Under the pieces are notes generated by a model. It did no database searches and had not been told where the DNA came from. It saw only the letters and a list, made by a program, of their open reading frames with translations. DNA of 64,000 nucleotides from an uncultured cyanobacterium (GTDB taxonomy: Bacteria; Cyanobacteriota; Cyanobacteriia; Cyanobacteriales; Nostocaceae), in the NCBI GenBank assembly GCA_903848645.1, contig CAINGU010000082.1, forward strand, positions 62,001-126,000, in the 5' to 3' direction. Made by a program: the position numbers and the translations under genes. Position 1 is the stretch's first letter, and every line of letters starts with the position of its first letter. Shown here one piece after another: positions 32,655 through 42,147 of the stretch.

Positions 32655-33995
32655 TTAATCTCCAGTAATCGAAAGTTCACTTACCCAAACCCTGGGAGCA
32701 ACTCCCCCTGGTGTTAACTCAACTTCTTTCTCCACATAAACAATTGATTTCAAAAGTTCCAAGAAATCACCAGCTACCGTTGCTGACTCAATACTGGTTT
32801 TCTCACCCTTATTAACTAACCAACCATCAAAAGGCAAAGAAAAAGAACCTTGCAAAGCCTTAACACCCGCATGAAGAGCTTGTAAATCATCAATTAAAAT
32901 CACATTTTCCGCAGTTGCTAAACTCAATTCTTGCTCAGGAGTTCCCGCTGCAAAAACATGATAAAAATTGGGACTGACGCTGACTTTTGCGCCAATACTC
33001 GCATTACCTGTAGGTTGAGCATTTAACCGTTTAGCAGTTCCCGCACTATGCAAAAAGCTGGTTAAAATGCCATTTTCTATTAACTTAATTTGCCGGGTGG
33101 GAGTACCTTCACCATCAAAACTTTCAGCCCCAATATTAGCAGGGTGTAAAGCATCATCATAAACTGAAAGTAAAGGTGAAGCCAGTTTTTTACCGATATC
33201 ATCAGTTTTCGATAAACTTTGATTATCAAGGATACTTTGGGCGTTAAATAAATTAGAAAAAGCCCCCAACAAACTTAAAAAAGCTTCAGCAGAGAAAACT
33301 ACTTGATATTTACCAGTTTTGATTTTTTCATAATGTAAATGACTGATGGTTTTCTCAGCAGTTTCTTGAATACAACCTGCAATATCTAAATCAGCGACAC
33401 TTTCCTTAACTCGATAAGCACCAGCACTGCGGGGTTTTTTATTTTCCTCTTCAGTTTTGCTGTACAAATAAATAGAAGCTAAAGAATGAGATTCAGTTCT
33501 GACAGCACCATCACTATTGAGATAAAATCTGTCAATATCTCTTTGTGCTAAACCATTATAAGGCACACTTGTAATAGCAGGATGTTTTGCCATTAATTCT
33601 TTTTCTGCTACTAATAATTTTTCTATTAGTTCAGAAACAGGTGCTTGCAGGGATTTTTCTTGATGTTTATTAGGAATAGGAATAGTTGCTTCTGGACTAA
33701 AATCAGGAACATTTTCTTTCACCCCAAAAAAACTCGCTTCGTAAGCTGTTTTCAGGGCTAATTCTAATCCTTGAGGATCTACATCTGTGGTGCTGGTAAC
33801 ACCCATTGTATTTTCTTCATTCCAAACCCGAACTGTTACCCCAGAACGATTGGAAGCTTTGACTTGTTTGGGTTCTCCTTGGTCAACTTGAACGCTGGTA
33901 TCATCTACGGTTGAGCCGTAAATATCGAATTTTTTAATGCCGAGTTTAGCAGCATTTTCTTGGGCGTAAGTTGCGATTTCTTGAATGTTAGACAT
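32655..33995 (-). CDS. TldE/PmbA-like subunit of a TldD/TldE metalloprotease
   Basis: 446 residues, TldD/PmbA family. It lacks the HExxxH zinc motif, as TldE/PmbA subunits do, and ends with the family block GDFLELLKSIVYVEKEVELT. In E. coli the TldD/TldE heterodimer cleaves unfolded peptides and processes microcin and CcdA. The catalytic partner lies 480 bp upstream on the same strand (34475-35947), with a small four-helix-bundle gene between them. Confidence 0.9.
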   Translation of the reverse strand: MSNIQEIATYAQENAAKLGIKKFDIYGSTVDDTSVQVDQGEPKQVKASNRSGVTVRVWNEENTMGVTSTTDVDPQGLELALKTAYEASFFGVKENVPDFSPEATIPIPNKHQEKSLQAPVSELIEKLLVAEKELMAKHPAITSVPYNGLAQRDIDRFYLNSDGAVRTESHSLASIYLYSKTEEENKKPRSAGAYRVKESVADLDIAGCIQETAEKTISHLHYEKIKTGKYQVVFSAEAFLSLLGAFSNLFNAQSILDNQSLSKTDDIGKKLASPLLSVYDDALHPANIGAESFDGEGTPTRQIKLIENGILTSFLHSAGTAKRLNAQPTGNASIGAKVSVSPNFYHVFAAGTPEQELSLATAENVILIDDLQALHAGVKALQGSFSLPFDGWLVNKGEKTSIESATVAGDFLELLKSIVYVEKEVELTPGGVAPRVWVSELSITGD

Positions 33996-34082
33996 GATTG
34001 AATGAATTTTGGATTTTAGATTTTAGATTTTGGATTCCATAAAGAACTGGTTTAGAAATTAGATTTTGGAGTTTGGATGTTA

Positions 34083-34439
34083 TTATTTGGGTTTTTGTCG
34101 AAGGGTTTTTATTGAAGCAACTGTCATAGCCAGAATTTCGCTAGTTTCTTGCATTAAATTGTTAAGTTTTTCTGCTGTTATTAATCTTGATTCAATCAGG
34201 AGTTCTAACCAGTAAAGAGTTTCATCAGCTTCTTCTTCTACAATACTAAGTTTGGCAATTAAGTCAGCCGTAGACTTAGCACGACAAGCTGATCTATAGT
34301 TAGCACCTACAGAAGTTGCCGAGCGCAACACCTGTTTACCAATAACGTCAGCAGTTTTAGTTGTTGCTAATGATTCAACTAGACGAATGACTCTTAATGC
34401 AAGTTGTTTTGTTCTGGTCTTAAACTGTTGCTCATTCAC
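34083..34439 (-). CDS. Four-helix-bundle protein (23S rRNA intervening-sequence family)
   Basis: 118 residues. Motifs RTKQLALRVIRLVESLATTK, GKQVLRSATSVGANYRSACR and EEADETLYWLELLIES define the four-helix-bundle/S23 family first seen in 23S rRNA intervening sequences; a related form (bAvd) assists diversity-generating retroelements. It probably binds nucleic acid as a multimer. It is inserted between the TldE-like and TldD-like genes. AT-rich heptad-like repeats (ATTTTAGATTTTAGATTTTGG type) lie on both sides in opposite orientation (34005-34035 and 34440-34470). Confidence 0.88.
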   Translation of the reverse strand: MNEQQFKTRTKQLALRVIRLVESLATTKTADVIGKQVLRSATSVGANYRSACRAKSTADLIAKLSIVEEEADETLYWLELLIESRLITAEKLNNLMQETSEILAMTVASIKTLRQKPK

Positions 34440-34474
34440 AATCCAAAATCCAAAATCTAAAATCTAAAATTGAG

Positions 34475-35947
34475 TTATCTGCCGCCAACGGTGATGGAAT
34501 CAACTTTGATATGGGGTTGTCCAACGGTGGTGTAAATGCTTCCACTGACTGAACCACAGAAGCCGGGAGCTAGTTCTAAATCTTGGGAACATAGGGAAAT
34601 TTTATTCATGATTTCCTTAGCTTCACCGATGAGGGTAGCACCTTTTAATGGTTTGGTAATTTTGCCATTTTCTATTAAGTAAGCTTCGTCAACGCTAAAG
34701 TTAAATTGACCTGTTGCGCCTACACTGCCGCCACCCATTTTCTTACAGTAAATGCCTTTATCAACGGAGGCAAATAGGTCTTCTGTTGTGTGTTCACCGC
34801 AATCAATATAGGTATTTCGCATCCGACTAGCGGCGGCATAGGTGTAATTTTGCCGGCGGCCACTGCCTGTTCTGGGGTGTCCGGTTCGCACTGAACCAGT
34901 TCTATCCGCGAGGAAGTTTTTGAGAATGCCTTTTTCAATTAATAATGTTCTTTGGGCGGGCATTCCTTCATCATCCATATCAATAGTTCCAAAGGCATTA
35001 TCGGCGCGGCCTTCGTCCCAAGCTGTTAAACTTTCATGGGCGATTTTTTCACCTTTTTTATCGGCAAATGGTGTGGTTTTGCGTTCAATTTGGGTGGTTT
35101 CTAACAGGTGTCCGCAAGCTTCGTGGAAAATTACACCACCAAAATGATTGGCCATGATAATGGGGTAAGTTCCTGATTCTACGTAATCTGCGTAAAGCAT
35201 TTTACCAGCAGATTCGGCTATGTGTTCGGAGGCTTGTTGATAATCCCAAGTTCTAAGGAAGTTCGCGTCACTGGTGTTACCAGCGCGTTCACCAATGGAG
35301 GAACGGTTAGCACCGTCAGCACAAAGCAGGTTAAAGCCGACGGACTGGGTGAGGCGGATATCACGGGCAAATGTGCCGTCACTACCCGCAACTAAGACTT
35401 CTTGCCAATCACGGAAGTAGGAAGCGCGGCGGGATTGGACGTGGGTAGCTTTTTTGTTGAGTTGGGCTGTACCATCAAGGAGGACTTCTCCCATTTCCCG
35501 GATAGAACTGCACAAGGGTAGCCAAGCGTCTTTGCCGCGTTTGCTGGCGTAGTCTCTGAGTAATTCTAGGTTGATTTCGGGAATGAAGGCACTCAGTCCA
35601 GGTAATTGTAATCCTAAGATGGAAAGAGCTTTTTCTAAGGCGGCTTTTAAACCTGCAAATGTGAGATTATTGGTGCTAACGTAGCAGTCAGCTTTGCCGC
35701 GAAATACTCGCACTCCTGCACCGGTGGCTAAACTGGGTGAAATGCTGGTGATGGTATCTTCTTCGGCTAGACAACTGATGTAGTTGCGACGTTCTAAAAA
35801 GTATTCCACAAAATCTGCCCCAGCGGCGCGTCCTAGTCCCAAAAGGGTTGCCAGGGGAGCTTCCCAAGTGTCATCGAAGCGTTCTGTAGTGGATGAATAT
35901 TGTAAACTGGGAAGTTGATTTGAGAGAAGTAGCGTGTTTGTAAGCAT
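34475..35947 (-). CDS. TldD-like zinc metalloprotease subunit
   Basis: 490 residues. The metal-binding HExxxH motif is in [17 protein letters not shown] (about residue 275), followed by the TldD signature [19 protein letters not shown] and [20 protein letters not shown]. It is the catalytic partner for the TldE-like protein at 32655-33995. It starts at ATG. Family members act on small unfolded peptides, including peptide natural products; no such precursor was found in this window. Confidence 0.93.
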   Translation of the reverse strand: MLTNTLLLSNQLPSLQYSSTTERFDDTWEAPLATLLGLGRAAGADFVEYFLERRNYISCLAEEDTITSISPSLATGAGVRVFRGKADCYVSTNNLTFAGLKAALEKALSILGLQLPGLSAFIPEINLELLRDYASKRGKDAWLPLCSSIREMGEVLLDGTAQLNKKATHVQSRRASYFRDWQEVLVAGSDGTFARDIRLTQSVGFNLLCADGANRSSIGERAGNTSDANFLRTWDYQQASEHIAESAGKMLYADYVESGTYPIIMANHFGGVIFHEACGHLLETTQIERKTTPFADKKGEKIAHESLTAWDEGRADNAFGTIDMDDEGMPAQRTLLIEKGILKNFLADRTGSVRTGHPRTGSGRRQNYTYAAASRMRNTYIDCGEHTTEDLFASVDKGIYCKKMGGGSVGATGQFNFSVDEAYLIENGKITKPLKGATLIGEAKEIMNKISLCSQDLELAPGFCGSVSGSIYTTVGQPHIKVDSITVGGR

Positions 35948-36363
35948 GAAGTGCCTCGTCTGCTGGCGTTATCTACAGATGTGACTGAAAAAAATCCTGG
36001 TGTGTTCATTCTAGAACTTTTTTATGTAAAACAAGTTCTTTAAACAATAGCTTGACCGCTTTAACGGCTACTGCCAACGAGAAAAAAGTAACGCCTGATA
36101 ACAGCAAGCACTAACTTTTTCAGTTGGGATTCTAGATACAGCAGATTGCAGATCAATGAGGGACAAAATCTAAATTGAAACCTATACACAAAGCCAGTTT
36201 TACTCCTGACTGCTGACTCCTGCTGTAACTTTTCCAAAGTAAGGTAATGATTACAACTATTAAGTATAAAATAAGAATTCAGACCGACAATTCAGCGTGG
36301 TAGAAAATCGCTTCGCAGTCATAAGTGCCGGTCTGCGTTTAAGCCATGCTCCTTGAATCGCCG
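35948..36363. other. Divergent spacer and ilvN leader
   Basis: 416 bp between the TldD-like gene and ilvN. No gene is seen. CAGACCG (36280-36286) and CGGTCTG (36329-36335) could pair across a 42-base loop just before ilvN, a possible leader RNA structure; support is weak. Confidence 0.4.
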
Positions 36364-36882
36364 ATGAAACATACGCTGTCCGTTATCGTTGAAGATGAAG
36401 CGGGGGTTCTATCCCGTATTTCTAGTTTATTTGCTCGTCGAGGTTTTAATATCGAAAGCCTTGCTGTCGGACCTGCGGAGCAGGGAGGAGTATCCCGTAT
36501 TACTATGGTTGTACCTGGTGATGATCGCATTATTGAGCAACTTACCAAACAACTATATAAGTTAGTGAATGTTCTCAAAGTGCAAGATATTACGGAAATT
36601 CCTTGCGTAGAAAGAGAGTTAATGCTTCTGAAAGTAAATGCTACTAGTAGTAATCGTTCAGAGGTGATAGAATTGTCTCAGATTTTCCGAGCGCGAATTG
36701 TTGATGTAGCTGAAGATTCTTTGACTTTAGAAGTTGTGGGTGATCCTGGGAAAATGGTAGCGATTGTGCAAGTGCTACAAAAATTTGGACTTAGAGAAAT
36801 TGCTCGTACAGGTAAAATTTCTCTGACTCGTGAATCTGGTGTAAACACCGAATTACTGAAGTCTTTACAAGCAAAAGTCTAG
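36364..36882 (+). CDS. ilvN: Acetolactate synthase small (regulatory) subunit
   Basis: 172 residues from the ATG at 36364, the usual cyanobacterial length; the ATG at 36346 would add six non-conserved residues. It is the regulatory subunit of acetohydroxyacid synthase, first common step of Val/Leu/Ile synthesis. The N-terminal ACT domain ([32 protein letters not shown]) binds valine for feedback inhibition; the C-terminal ACT-like domain follows. The catalytic ilvB is not adjacent, which is common in cyanobacteria. Its stop codon lies in the CTAG end of a MITE-like element. Confidence 0.95.
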   Translation: MKHTLSVIVEDEAGVLSRISSLFARRGFNIESLAVGPAEQGGVSRITMVVPGDDRIIEQLTKQLYKLVNVLKVQDITEIPCVERELMLLKVNATSSNRSEVIELSQIFRARIVDVAEDSLTLEVVGDPGKMVAIVQVLQKFGLREIARTGKISLTRESGVNTELLKSLQAKV

Positions 36883-36981
36883 TACCACAGGGCGGAATTA
36901 AAAATTAAAAATTAAAAAGCAGATTGTATAAGCTTTTCAGGGATTTTTAATAGTTGATTGACTTCCGCCGTTGTGTACTAG
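36879..36981. mobile_element. CTAG-bounded MITE-like element, copy B
   Basis: 103 bp from CTAGTACCACAGGGCGG to CCGCCGTTGTGTACTAG. Its reverse complement lines up end to end with copy A at 29094-29204. The first CTAG overlaps the ilvN stop codon (TAG at 36880-36882). Confidence 0.75.
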
Positions 36982-37829
36982 CATGATTGAAAATAGATGA
37001 TAAACAAGTTAAAAATCGAGGTTTTTAATGTAATCAAGCAGCAGATATAGTGTAGCTACTATGTTTGCTGCTATTATTTTATTTTAGTCGGGAATTATGT
37101 CAAACTGGCGTGACTTTAATAGTGAAAACCTGATAAAAAGTCTTATAGTTCAAGACACAAAATAATAACCCATACATTAATTAATGTTCATGTTTGATTG
37201 GTAAATATAAATGATATAGCATTCTAATTTGATTAATGAAGATTTATTTTTGTAAATTACTACTTCAGAAGTAGAAGAAAAAAATTGCAAGAATATATTT
37301 TTATCAATGAGTTATTGATGTTATATGATTTAGGAGAAATCCCCAAAAGATGATCAAGATACTGAATAAACTCGTCAGTTATTAAATCAGAAATATTTTT
37401 TTGCTCAAGATGGGTATTTCTGATATTAAGTAGGTGGGCGTTGAAAAATATAAAATAGACCTAACCCCCTTCCCTACCTCTCTCTAACCCTCTCCTAAGA
37501 GGAGAGGGAAGCGGAAAGACTTTTGTTAGCTGGAAGGGGGAGTCAAAGCCTCTCCAGTATTAAGAGTTATTCCTTTTCCCTCTCCTTGTAGCAGAGGGTT
37601 AGGGAGAGGTAGGGGAGAGGTTTACCAGAGAGGTTTTATATTATTTAATTGTGCCAAGCTACTTAATAGATTAGTTAGTATTGATAATCAATTAAGAAGT
37701 TGCTGGATAATCACTAATATTCATAGTTAAATAGGGTGATTTCAATATGCAATCTCTTGGAATGATTAATTAAAAATTCAGGTGTTTATCCGGTGAAAAA
37801 ATTCTGTAAATTTTCCTGGAGACATTGAT
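36883..37829. other. 947-bp region before the exopolysaccharide locus
   Basis: AT-rich. Besides the element ending at 36981 it contains a GC-richer repeat block (37459-37634). I see no gene and no tRNA. It must contain the promoter of the first exopolysaccharide gene. Confidence 0.5.
37459..37634. repeat. Inverted-repeat block shared with 44858-44984
   Basis: Begins ACCTAACCCCCTTCCC, contains CCCTCTCCTAAGAGGAGAGG and AGCGGAAAGACTTTTGTTAG, and ends with the complementary GGGTTAGGGAGAGGTAGGGG and TTTACCAGAG. The two ends can pair. The second copy at 44858-44984 is shorter inside. Confidence 0.8.
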
Positions 37830-39848
37830 GTGAATATCATATTTCTTATTTCTCATGTCACTATTCAGAAAACAATTAGACATTTGTCTAGTCAACTAAG
37901 TAAGATCAGGAATAGACATTGGTTTATTTTTGATATCACTATTTTTGCAGTTACACCATTGTTAGCATTGTGCTTGAGTTTAGATATGAATCTAAATTTA
38001 CAAGCATATATTTCACAGTTAGAAATTGCGACAATTTTGTTTTTGGTACTCAAACTAATTGTTTTTTGGCAGTGTGGTTTTTATAGACGCTATTGGCGCT
38101 ATGCAAGTATTGAGGAAGTAATTTATATAGTCACATTGATGATAGGTATAGTTCTTATCCAAACAACGCTATTTAACGTACTGGATAAAACATTCAATTT
38201 GCTATTAGATGAACTTCCTCAATCATTACCAATTTTGGATGGATTACTGTCTTGTATCTTTGTGATTGCACTCCGGTTTAGTGTTCGGGTTCTAGAAAGG
38301 GCAAGTCATAGACAGAAAATATCTAAAAATAGGGAAAGAGTGCTGATTATTGGTGCAGGTAATGCAGGACTTTCTCTTGTAGAAGATATGCAAAGAAATC
38401 CACAGTTTGGGGTTTATCCTGTAGGATTTATTGATGACGATCTCAAAAAACAGCGGATACATTTAAGGGGAATTCCTGTATTAGGCGATCGCTATAGAAT
38501 TTCTGAAGTGATCAAAACACTAAAAATTCAGAAAGTTATTATCGCTATGCCTACAGTTTCTGGACAAGTTATTAGAGAAATCGTAGATATTTGTCAAGCC
38601 AATGGAGTGCAACCTAGCACCTTACCAGGAATCTATGAAATCCTCAATGGTCGTGTCCGGGTAGATAGTGTTAGAGACATAAAGATTGAAGATTTACTCA
38701 GACGTGAACCCATTCAAATTGATACTGAAAGAGTCTCCAAATTTATCAAAAATAAAACATTATTAATTACAGGTTCAGGAGGATCAATTGGTAGTGAACT
38801 ATGTCGGCAAATCCTCCGTTGTCACCCAGCAAAAATTATCCTGATTGGACATGGAGAAAATTCGGTTTTCAATATTCAACAAGAACTAGAACAACTGATC
38901 CAAATCCTCAAAAACAATGATAAATCAGCCATAAATATTCCCCAGATTTATACATTCATTGCTGATATTCGAGTGCGGTCGAGATTGGAATATGCTTTTG
39001 AGAGATTTAAACCGGATGTAATTTTTCATGCTGCTGCTCATAAACACGTTCCGCTGATGGAATTAAATCCCGCAGAAGCAATTACTAATAACGTGATGGG
39101 AACAAGTAATTTACTAGAAGTAGCACTGCAATATAATGTTGAGCATTTTGTGATGATCTCCACAGATAAAGCAGTCAATCCCACTAATGTCATGGGTGCT
39201 AGTAAAAGAATAGCGGAAATGTTAGTTCTACAAGCTGCAAAACAAAGTGGTAAATCCTATGTAGCCGTGCGTTTTGGTAATGTTTTAGGGAGTCGAGGTA
39301 GCGTAGTTCCTACTTTCCAGAAACAAATCTTAGCAGGGGGACCAATTACAGTTACTCATCCCGATATTTGCCGTTACTTTATGACCATACCAGAGGCAGT
39401 GCAACTGGTTTTACAAGCATCTGTCCTGGGTCGTAGTGGTGAAGTCTTAATGCTAAATATGGGTGAACCTGTGAAAATTGTAGACTTAGCTAAAGAACTA
39501 ATTCATCTCTCAGGATATGAGGTCAACAAAGATATTGACATAGTATTTACAGGTTTAAGACCAGGGGAAAAGTTATTTGAAGAATTGTTTATTGAGGGAG
39601 AAGAATATGAAAAGACGGAGCATGAAAAACTGCTAATTGTGAAAAATGCGAGTCAGATTATTCCTAGTTATTTAAATATTACTGTAGATAAATTACTAGG
39701 AGCAGCCGCCAAAAATGATACCCAATCTATTATCTTTTTGCTGTCGCAATTGGTTGTAGGTTACAAACCGAAATTATCAGTAGAAAGCGAGTTAATAGAA
39801 ACTGCTAAATATGCCAATCACAAATCAAATATTTTGGCAAATATCTAG
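37830..39848 (+). CDS. Membrane-bound UDP-N-acetylglucosamine 4,6-dehydratase (CapD/WbpM/PglF type)
   Basis: 672 residues. Four N-terminal membrane segments (about 30-155) precede a CoA-binding-like Rossmann domain (about 165-290; VLIIGAGNAGLSLVEDM) and an extended-SDR dehydratase (about 305-600; LITGSGGSIGSELCRQIL, MISTDKAVNP). The active site has the subfamily's Met-x3-Lys (VMGASKR) in place of Tyr-x3-Lys, as in PglF/WbpM. It converts UDP-GlcNAc to the 4-keto-6-deoxy sugar. With the aminotransferase at 60539 and PglD-like proteins it fits a bacillosamine-type pathway. The start is GTG, with GGAG 8 bases upstream. First gene of the locus. Confidence 0.93.
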   Translation: MNIIFLISHVTIQKTIRHLSSQLSKIRNRHWFIFDITIFAVTPLLALCLSLDMNLNLQAYISQLEIATILFLVLKLIVFWQCGFYRRYWRYASIEEVIYIVTLMIGIVLIQTTLFNVLDKTFNLLLDELPQSLPILDGLLSCIFVIALRFSVRVLERASHRQKISKNRERVLIIGAGNAGLSLVEDMQRNPQFGVYPVGFIDDDLKKQRIHLRGIPVLGDRYRISEVIKTLKIQKVIIAMPTVSGQVIREIVDICQANGVQPSTLPGIYEILNGRVRVDSVRDIKIEDLLRREPIQIDTERVSKFIKNKTLLITGSGGSIGSELCRQILRCHPAKIILIGHGENSVFNIQQELEQLIQILKNNDKSAINIPQIYTFIADIRVRSRLEYAFERFKPDVIFHAAAHKHVPLMELNPAEAITNNVMGTSNLLEVALQYNVEHFVMISTDKAVNPTNVMGASKRIAEMLVLQAAKQSGKSYVAVRFGNVLGSRGSVVPTFQKQILAGGPITVTHPDICRYFMTIPEAVQLVLQASVLGRSGEVLMLNMGEPVKIVDLAKELIHLSGYEVNKDIDIVFTGLRPGEKLFEELFIEGEEYEKTEHEKLLIVKNASQIIPSYLNITVDKLLGAAAKNDTQSIIFLLSQLVVGYKPKLSVESELIETAKYANHKSNILANI

Positions 39849-39920
39849 GGATTTAGTGCATAAACAACTTAGATTTCGCTTTTGTAATCTTCATGAATTT
39901 GATAATCCTGATGAGAAAAT

Positions 39921-40919
39921 ATGAAACTAGATAGTAGAGTTCAGACGGGAAAATTTGCAAAACCAAAATATTTATCTTCTCTGAAAGAAATAGCAAAAAC
40001 TTTTGTGAGTAGGAAGCAGGATTGGTCAATAGGAATTTATACAGGTGAATCACCTTTTAAGTTAAGTTCTCCAAAGAATATTCAGAATCCAGTTTTAACG
40101 GCTAAAGATGTTACAGATGTACCAGCCCAGTTTGTGGCTGATCCATTTATGGTGCGTGAAAATGGGACTTGGTATATGTTTTTCGAGGTTCTGAATGATT
40201 TGAATAATCAGGGAGAAATCGGACTTGCAACTAGTAATAATGGATTCAAATGGAATTATCAGCAAATAGTAATTCGTGAAGATTTTCACTTATCTTATCC
40301 CTATGTATTCAAATTTCAAGATGAATACTATATGATTCCAGAAAGCTATCAAGCAAATTCGATTCGTTTATATAAAGCCGTTGAATTTCCAACTCAATGG
40401 ACATTTGTTAAAACCTTACTAGACGGCAGTGATTATATAGACTCTTCAATTTTTAATTTCCATGATCAGTGGTGGATATTTACAACATCACCTAAAGGCA
40501 ATATTCTGCATCTTTACTATGCTGATAACTTAATGGGGAATTGGATTAAACATCCTGAAAGTCCTCTAATACAAGGAAATTTTCATATATCCAGACCAGG
40601 AGGTAGAGTAGTAGTTTACGATGGCAAAATTTTCCGATATACCCAAGATGTTAAGGGTAATTATGGTAATCAGGTGCGAGCTTATGAAATTACCAAATTG
40701 ACAACTACTAATTATGAAGAAAAAGCAATTGTAGACAATCCCATTATTAAAGCCAGTGGTTATGGGTGGAATAAAACAGGAATGCACAATATCGATCCTC
40801 ATCAACTCGATGATGGTAAATGGATAGCTTGTGTAGATGGTTATCAAATGTTTATTTTGTTTGGTATGGCACAACAGAAACAAGTCAAAGAAATGACTAA
40901 GATCAATGCCAAAAAATAA
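39921..40919 (+). CDS. Beta-propeller glycan protein (GINT1 N-terminal/GH43-like)
   Basis: 332 residues, predicted five-bladed beta-propeller. Blocks QFVADPFMVRENGTWYMFFE, GEIGLATSNNGFKWNYQQIV, HLSYPYVFKFQDEYYMIPES and GNFHISRPGGRVVVYDGK match the domain found at the N-terminus of plant glucosamine inositolphosphorylceramide transferase 1 and in bacterial glycan clusters. The residues resemble GH43/GH68 acidic positions (ADPF, PES). Whether it is hydrolytic or a transferase partner is unknown. It overlaps the Wzx gene by 14 bp, so they are translationally coupled. There is no signal peptide. Confidence 0.75.
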   Translation: MKLDSRVQTGKFAKPKYLSSLKEIAKTFVSRKQDWSIGIYTGESPFKLSSPKNIQNPVLTAKDVTDVPAQFVADPFMVRENGTWYMFFEVLNDLNNQGEIGLATSNNGFKWNYQQIVIREDFHLSYPYVFKFQDEYYMIPESYQANSIRLYKAVEFPTQWTFVKTLLDGSDYIDSSIFNFHDQWWIFTTSPKGNILHLYYADNLMGNWIKHPESPLIQGNFHISRPGGRVVVYDGKIFRYTQDVKGNYGNQVRAYEITKLTTTNYEEKAIVDNPIIKASGYGWNKTGMHNIDPHQLDDGKWIACVDGYQMFILFGMAQQKQVKEMTKINAKK

Positions 40920-42147
40920 ACCCTTAACACTACGGCGCAATTTTTCTTGGACATTTATTGGTAATTTAGTTTATTCAGGTTGTCAATGGGGAATGCTCAT
41001 AGTTTTAGCTAAACTTGGTAGTCCAGAAATGGTGGGTCAGTTTACATTAGGATTGGCAGTAACAGCACCTATAATCATGTTTACAAATCTTCAGTTGCGG
41101 GGTGTCCAAGCAACAGATGCTAAACAACAGTATTCATTTAGTGATTACTTAGGATTAAGGCTAATATCAACAGGGCTGGCACTTCTCATTATTACAGTCA
41201 TTAGCTTATTAGGAGGATATCAAAGAGAAACATCTTTTGTTATCTTCTTAATAGGAATAGCCAAGGCATTTGAGTCTATTAGTGATGTATTTTATGGGCT
41301 AATTCAGCAGCATGAACGGATGGATCAGATTGCCAAGTCATTGATGATTAAAGGACCTCTATCATTGCTACTGCTAGGGCTGGGAGTATCTCTATCGGGA
41401 AGAGTTATTTGGGGTGTATTGGGGTTGGTTTTTGCTTGGCTTGTGGTGTTATTTGGGTGTGATCTTCCTAGTGGTTTATTAATGGTAAAACAGAGGTCAA
41501 AATTACAACCTCATTGGCATTGGCAAACCCTAATCAAGCTTATATGGCTGGCTTTACCTTTGGGGTTTGTAATGATGCTAATTTCATTCAATGCCAACAT
41601 TCCCCGTTACTTTATTGAGCGATATTTAGGTGAGCGGGAATTGGGCATCTTCGCCGCTTTAGCCTACCTGATGGTAGCAGGTGGTATGGTAGTAAACGCC
41701 CTGGGGGAGTCCGCCAGTCCTCGACTTGCAAAATATTACGCAGAGGGCAATCTTGGAGCTTTTCGTACCCTTCTGCTCAAACTGGTAGGAGTTGCTGCCC
41801 TCATGGGAGGAATAGGTATTTTAGTAGCTATTATCGGTGGGCGGCCAATTCTAACGCTCTTATATAGACCCGAATATGGCGAACAGACAACGTTATTTAT
41901 TTGGCTGATGGTTACTGCGGGAATTAACTATATATCCTCGTTCCTGGGCTATGGAATGACGGCAGCCCGCTACTTTCGAATTCAAATGCCTTTATTTATT
42001 ACTGTGGCTAGTATCTCTGCGATCGCTTGTTTGTGGTTATTGCCAAAACTGGGATTGTTAGGGGCAGCGATCGCTTTGTTACTTGCGGCTACAGTGCAAG
42101 CTTTGATTAGTTTAGGAGTAATTATTTATGTACTACACAAACGATAA
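40906..42147 (+). CDS. Wzx-type polysaccharide flippase
   Basis: 413 residues with about 12 membrane segments, PST/MATE-type oligosaccharide flippase (NLVYSGCQWGMLIVLAKLGS; FTLGLAVTAPIIMFTNLQLR; NIPRYFIERYLGERELGIFA). It should flip the undecaprenyl-diphosphate-linked repeat unit across the inner membrane. It overlaps the propeller gene upstream (14 bp) and the glycosyltransferase downstream (20 bp). With Wzy at 43299 and the Wzc-like protein at 61702 it defines a Wzx/Wzy-dependent pathway. Confidence 0.9.
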   Translation: MPKNKPLTLRRNFSWTFIGNLVYSGCQWGMLIVLAKLGSPEMVGQFTLGLAVTAPIIMFTNLQLRGVQATDAKQQYSFSDYLGLRLISTGLALLIITVISLLGGYQRETSFVIFLIGIAKAFESISDVFYGLIQQHERMDQIAKSLMIKGPLSLLLLGLGVSLSGRVIWGVLGLVFAWLVVLFGCDLPSGLLMVKQRSKLQPHWHWQTLIKLIWLALPLGFVMMLISFNANIPRYFIERYLGERELGIFAALAYLMVAGGMVVNALGESASPRLAKYYAEGNLGAFRTLLLKLVGVAALMGGIGILVAIIGGRPILTLLYRPEYGEQTTLFIWLMVTAGINYISSFLGYGMTAARYFRIQMPLFITVASISAIACLWLLPKLGLLGAAIALLLAATVQALISLGVIIYVLHKR

